Positions 6,633 through 8,262 of a stretch of DNA of 8,262 nucleotides are shown here, in pieces. Made by a program: the position numbers and the translations under genes. Positions within the stretch are counted from its first letter, which is position 1. Each line of letters starts with the position of its first letter. The DNA is from Candidatus Acidiferrales bacterium (lineage in GTDB: Bacteria > Acidobacteriota > Terriglobia > Acidoferrales > UBA7541), in contig JASHYE010000256.1 in NCBI GenBank assembly GCA_030043155.1, positions 1 through 8,262 on the forward strand, given 5' to 3'. The notes below the pieces were generated by a model. It was not told the origin of the DNA, ran no database searches, and saw only the letters and a program-made list of their open reading frames with translations.

Positions 6633-7190
6633 ATCGCCGAACGTAGTCTTGGTCCGCGGGTGAATGAACGCATCCGCGCGCGCGAAGTGCGCGTGATTGA
6701 CGAACAAGGAAACCAGCTTGGCGTGCTGACGTATTTCGACGCCATGAAAACAGCGCGTGATGCGGGGCTCGATCTGATCGAAATTTCGCCCAACGCAAAT
6801 CCTCCGGTCTGCAAGGTGGCCGATTTTGGCAAGTTTCTCTACGAACAAAACAAAAAGGCGCATGAGCAGCGCAAGCACCAAAAAGGAACGCAGATCAAAG
6901 AAGTGAAGTTTCGGCCTTCGACGGCGGAACACGATTATCAGGTGCGAAAGAATCAAATTATCGATTTCCTTGGCAAGGGCTATAAAGTCAAAGCGATGAT
7001 TTTTCATCGCGGCCGCGAGATGGCTCATCAGGACGTTGGCCGCGCGAAAATGACGCGCCTGCTGAAGGAAATTGAGGAGCACGCGCTGGTAGAATTTGGG
7101 CCACGCATGGAAGCAAACATTCTGCTGGCTTTGCTGGCGCCCAAGAAGGGCGCTGTAGCGCGCCCTGCCCCGGCTGCCGCAGCAAGCTAA
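6633..7190 (+). CDS. infC: Translation initiation factor IF-3, probably with an AUC start codon
   Basis: IF3 binds the 30S subunit, keeps it apart from 50S and checks start-codon/initiator-tRNA pairing. The product is 185 residues if started here. The N-terminal domain (to about 76) contains RVNERIRAREVRVID and the hallmark EISPNANPPVC; a basic linker (about 72-90, KKAHEQRKHQK) leads to the C-terminal domain (about 91-177) with KEVKFRPSTAEHDY, HRGREMAHQDVG and LALLAPKK, then an Ala/Pro tail. I chose ATC 6633-6635 because GGAGG (6621-6625) lies seven bases upstream and the reading frame continues without a stop into the conserved domain. It gives nine residues before VNER, comparable to Bacillus IF3. 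A GTG at 6660 has no Shine-Dalgarno and would cut the protein at that valine. Rare starts (AUU in E. coli) are known for infC and let IF3 repress its own synthesis. It is first in the infC-rpmI-rplT operon. Confidence 0.95.
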   Translation: MAERSLGPRVNERIRAREVRVIDEQGNQLGVLTYFDAMKTARDAGLDLIEISPNANPPVCKVADFGKFLYEQNKKAHEQRKHQKGTQIKEVKFRPSTAEHDYQVRKNQIIDFLGKGYKVKAMIFHRGREMAHQDVGRAKMTRLLKEIEEHALVEFGPRMEANILLALLAPKKGAVARPAPAAAAS

Positions 7191-7254
7191 CAAGCGCTTC
7201 CGAAATTTATCGCTAGGCTCACAGAAAAAGTTATTTGAAAACGCGAGGAGTACC

Positions 7255-7473
7255 GTGCCAAGGAAGCCAAGAAAAAAAATGAAGTTGAAGACGCATCGCG
7301 GAGCGGCGAAGCGGTTTAAGGTGACTTCGACCGGCAAAGTGATGCGGCATCATTCCGGAAAACGGCACTTGCTGGGAACGAAGAAACCGAAGCGCATGCG
7401 GCGTCTCGGAAAGCAAATCGAAGTGACGCCGGGCGATGCCGCGAAAGTTCATCGCCAATTGCCGTACGCCTAG
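7255..7473 (+). CDS. rpmI: 50S ribosomal protein bL35
   Basis: This is a 72-residue, strongly basic ribosomal protein of the large subunit. The family core is clear: KLKTHRGAAKRFKVTSTGK, RHHSGKRHLLG and a C-terminal LPYA. The GTG start at 7255 has a good Shine-Dalgarno (GAGGAG, 7245-7250). It gives MPRKPRKKMKLKTHRG, a few residues longer than the usual MPKMKTH-type start. The internal ATG at 7279 would give MKLKTHRG but is preceded only by an A run. The gene lies 64 bases after infC and shares its order with most bacteria. It is followed by an unusually long structured spacer before rplT. Confidence 0.96.
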   Translation: MPRKPRKKMKLKTHRGAAKRFKVTSTGKVMRHHSGKRHLLGTKKPKRMRRLGKQIEVTPGDAAKVHRQLPYA

Positions 7474-7488
7474 AGCTTTTGCGATAAT
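7459..7488 (+). promoter_or_regulatory. Possible internal promoter upstream of the rplT leader
   Basis: TTGCCG (7459-7464) is followed after 18 bases by GATAAT (7483-7488). The -10 box lies inside the 13-base palindrome TGCGATAATCGCA (7480-7492). A start near 7495 would produce a separate rplT transcript carrying the hairpins at 7518-7643. The -35 match is weak, and the box may be chance. Confidence 0.22.
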
Positions 7489-7517
7489 CGCAGTTCGGTC
7501 TTGAACGAATCTTGCGC

Positions 7518-7541
7518 CAGGCAGTGCTTCACGGGTGCCTG
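7518..7541 (+). other. Hairpin 1 in the rpmI-rplT spacer
   Basis: CAGGCA (7518-7523) pairs with TGCCTG (7536-7541). Inside it, GTG (7524-7526) can pair with CAC (7530-7532) around CTT, leaving GGG bulged on the 3' side. This gives nine base pairs with one three-base bulge. Confidence 0.5.
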
Positions 7542-7551
7542 CCGGCCAGAG

Positions 7552-7569
7552 CGCGCCGTTGACGGCGCG
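7552..7569 (+). other. Hairpin 2 in the rpmI-rplT spacer
   Basis: CGCGCCG (7552-7558) and CGGCGCG (7563-7569) form a perfect seven-pair GC stem with a TTGA loop. It is followed by AAAGTACC, not by T residues, so it is a stable RNA hairpin but not a classical intrinsic terminator. Confidence 0.55.
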
Positions 7570-7588
7570 AAAGTACCACGTAGTCCGC

Positions 7589-7643
7589 GAGACAAACCCG
7601 TTGCGTCGTCGCGCTTTTGCGCCTCGCGCAATCTGTTTGTCTC
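7589..7643 (+). other. Long three-tier hairpin upstream of rplT
   Basis: Three nested perfect stems stack in one hairpin. The outer stem is GAGACAAAC (7589-7597) with GTTTGTCTC (7635-7643), nine pairs. The middle stem is TTGCG (7601-7605) with CGCAA (7627-7631). The inner stem is GCGC (7611-7614) with GCGC (7619-7622) around TTTT. The internal loops are three against three and five against four bases. It ends 31 bases before the rplT Shine-Dalgarno. Confidence 0.6.
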
Positions 7644-7687
7644 CAAGAAAAACTTGAAGAATTGAAATTCCATCGAGGAGCATTTCC

Positions 7688-8071
7688 ATGCCACGAGTAA
7701 AACGCGGGACCAAGCGCCGCGCCAAGCGCAAGAAGATTTTGAAGCACACAAAGGGCTTCTTTCTGACCAAGAGCAAGCTTTACCGCTCAGCCAAAGAAGC
7801 CATGAACCGTTCGCTGCGCTATTCCTATCGTGACCGGCGGACGCGTAAACGCGATTACCGCACGCTCTGGATTCAGCGCATCGGCGCAGCGGCGCGCAAC
7901 AATGGAATTTCGTACAGCCAGTTCATGCATGGGCTGAAAACAGGCGGCGTCGAGCTGGACCGCAAGATTCTCGCGGACCTGGCCGTGCGTGAACCGGAGA
8001 GTTTTGCCGCGCTTGTGGCCCAGGCCAAGCAGCATCTCAGCACAGCGGCAAAAACACCCGCTTCTGCCTGA
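7688..8071 (+). CDS. rplT: 50S ribosomal protein bL20
   Basis: This is a 127-residue basic large-subunit protein, needed early in 50S assembly, where it binds 23S rRNA. The family pattern is complete: [19 protein letters not shown], then [17 protein letters not shown], the [18 protein letters not shown] segment, [14 protein letters not shown], and [16 protein letters not shown]. It is slightly longer than the common 117-120 residues because of an Ala/Thr-rich tail. The ATG at 7688 has GAGGAG seven bases upstream. In enterobacteria and Firmicutes L20 represses the operon through leader RNA. Here the nearest structured RNA is directly upstream, between rpmI and rplT. In many bacteria pheS comes next, but it is not found here. 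Confidence 0.97.
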   Translation: MPRVKRGTKRRAKRKKILKHTKGFFLTKSKLYRSAKEAMNRSLRYSYRDRRTRKRDYRTLWIQRIGAAARNNGISYSQFMHGLKTGGVELDRKILADLAVREPESFAALVAQAKQHLSTAAKTPASA

Positions 8072-8078
8072 GCTCCAA

Positions 8079-8122
8079 TTGCAATTATTCTTTGAGCCCT
8101 ATCGTGTCTGACGCAATTGCAA
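8079..8122 (+). repeat. Inverted repeat around the start of the terminal gene
   Basis: TTGCAATT (8079-8086) is perfectly complementary to AATTGCAA (8115-8122), with 28 bases between them that include the proposed GTG start at 8104. The arms are AT-rich and each contains smaller palindromes (AATTGCAATT and GCAATTGC), so a DNA-level site is as likely as an RNA stem. No intrinsic terminator for the rplT operon is evident here. Confidence 0.3.
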
Positions 8123-8262
8123 AAACGTACTTGCATTTTGACCAGCTCGGCTCTCCTTCGGAGGATCAGCTCGTCGGTTTGTTTGATACTTGCCTCAACT
8201 TGGCAATGTATGAGCTCGCCGAATTGGACAGGCTGAACCCTGCAGAGAGGCCGGACGCGTTA
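8104..8262 (+). CDS. Unrecognised protein, 5' part only
   Basis: This frame runs open from a GTG at 8104 to the end of the window, giving 53 residues that begin MSDAIAKTYLHFDQLGSP. The visible part is acidic and mostly helical in character (LVGLFDTCLNLAMYELAEL, then DRLNPAERPDAL), with no signal peptide, no membrane helix and no motif that I recognise. It does not resemble the N-terminus of PheS, the usual product encoded after rplT. The start is uncertain: the GTG has only a weak GAG-type site (8094-8096), and a TTG at 8092 is an in-frame alternative. It lies 32 bases after the rplT stop on the same strand, so it may be read through from that operon. It could be a real gene or a chance open frame; I slightly favour a real gene because no other frame is open across the same end. 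Confidence 0.45.
   Translation, partial: MSDAIAKTYLHFDQLGSPSEDQLVGLFDTCLNLAMYELAELDRLNPAERPDAL

Larger units (their letters stand above)
7474..7687 (+). promoter_or_regulatory. Long structured rpmI-rplT spacer, candidate ribosomal-protein leader
   Basis: These 214 bases contain no open reading frame that looks real and no tRNA-like fold, but are dense in inverted repeats, described separately at 7518-7541, 7552-7569 and 7589-7643. The rpmI-rplT gap is usually only a few tens of bases. The spacer ends in a strong ribosome binding site, GAGGAG (7675-7680), seven bases before the rplT ATG. A further possible pairing links TTGCGC (7512-7517) with GCGCAA (7626-7631); it would compete with the inner stem of the last hairpin, so two alternative folds can be drawn. 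L20 is known to repress its own operon by binding leader RNA that mimics its 23S rRNA site. Such a site here is inference from position and structure only. Confidence 0.5.

Noticed and set aside
6570..7337. A 255-codon minus-strand frame across infC and the start of rpmI
   Set aside because: It lies opposite two clear translation genes and shows no recognisable domain or ribosome binding site context.
4316..7491. The same 11-base palindrome GCGATAATCGC at 4316-4326 and 7481-7491, each shortly after a stop codon
   Set aside because: Several 11-base matches are expected by chance in a window of this size, so the pair alone is not evidence of a repeat family.
7474..7687. A tRNA or small protein gene in the rpmI-rplT spacer
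   Set aside because: No TPsiC-arm consensus or cloverleaf spacing is present, and no frame has both a plausible start with ribosome site and protein-like sequence.

Overview
The window looks like chromosomal DNA from an Acidobacteriota (Terriglobia-like) bacterium. I infer this from moderate GC content, frequent GTG starts, an HAE-1 type efflux pump, a short-form QueF, a double zinc-ribbon protein and a membrane coiled-coil protein of a kind I associate with that phylum. The assignment rests on recognition of protein families, not on a search. I see no mobile element, CRISPR array, rRNA or tRNA.

Layout. (1) Positions 1-3297 hold the end of a tripartite efflux operon: the last 34 codons of a periplasmic adaptor (membrane fusion protein), then a complete 1045-residue RND inner-membrane transporter. 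No outer-membrane channel gene is present. (2) Positions 3342-3710 on the minus strand encode a small protein with two internally duplicated zinc ribbons; it converges on the transporter gene. (3) Positions 3893-4297 encode QueF, the preQ0 reductase of queuosine synthesis, divergent from the zinc-ribbon gene. (4) Positions 4355-6507 hold two genes overlapping by one base: a membrane-anchored coiled-coil protein and an exported, two-repeat aspartyl-protease-like protein with a C-terminal PDZ domain. The active-site motifs of the second protein are altered in both repeats. (5) Positions 6633-8071 hold the conserved infC-rpmI-rplT operon (IF3, L35, L20). (6) From 8104 to the window end runs the start of an unrecognised gene, where many bacteria have pheS.

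How the genes relate. The pump genes form one unit and the translation genes another. The coiled-coil/protease-like pair probably forms a translationally coupled envelope module, but its function is unknown. The queF and zinc-ribbon genes look like single genes.

The points most worth a second look are these. infC very probably starts at an AUC codon (6633) with a strong Shine-Dalgarno, not at the downstream GTG. The 214-base rpmI-rplT spacer is unusually long and contains three or more stable hairpins, suggesting an L20-type autoregulatory leader in an unusual place. The protease-like protein appears catalytically degenerate. A perfect inverted repeat abuts an extended -10 promoter in front of infC.
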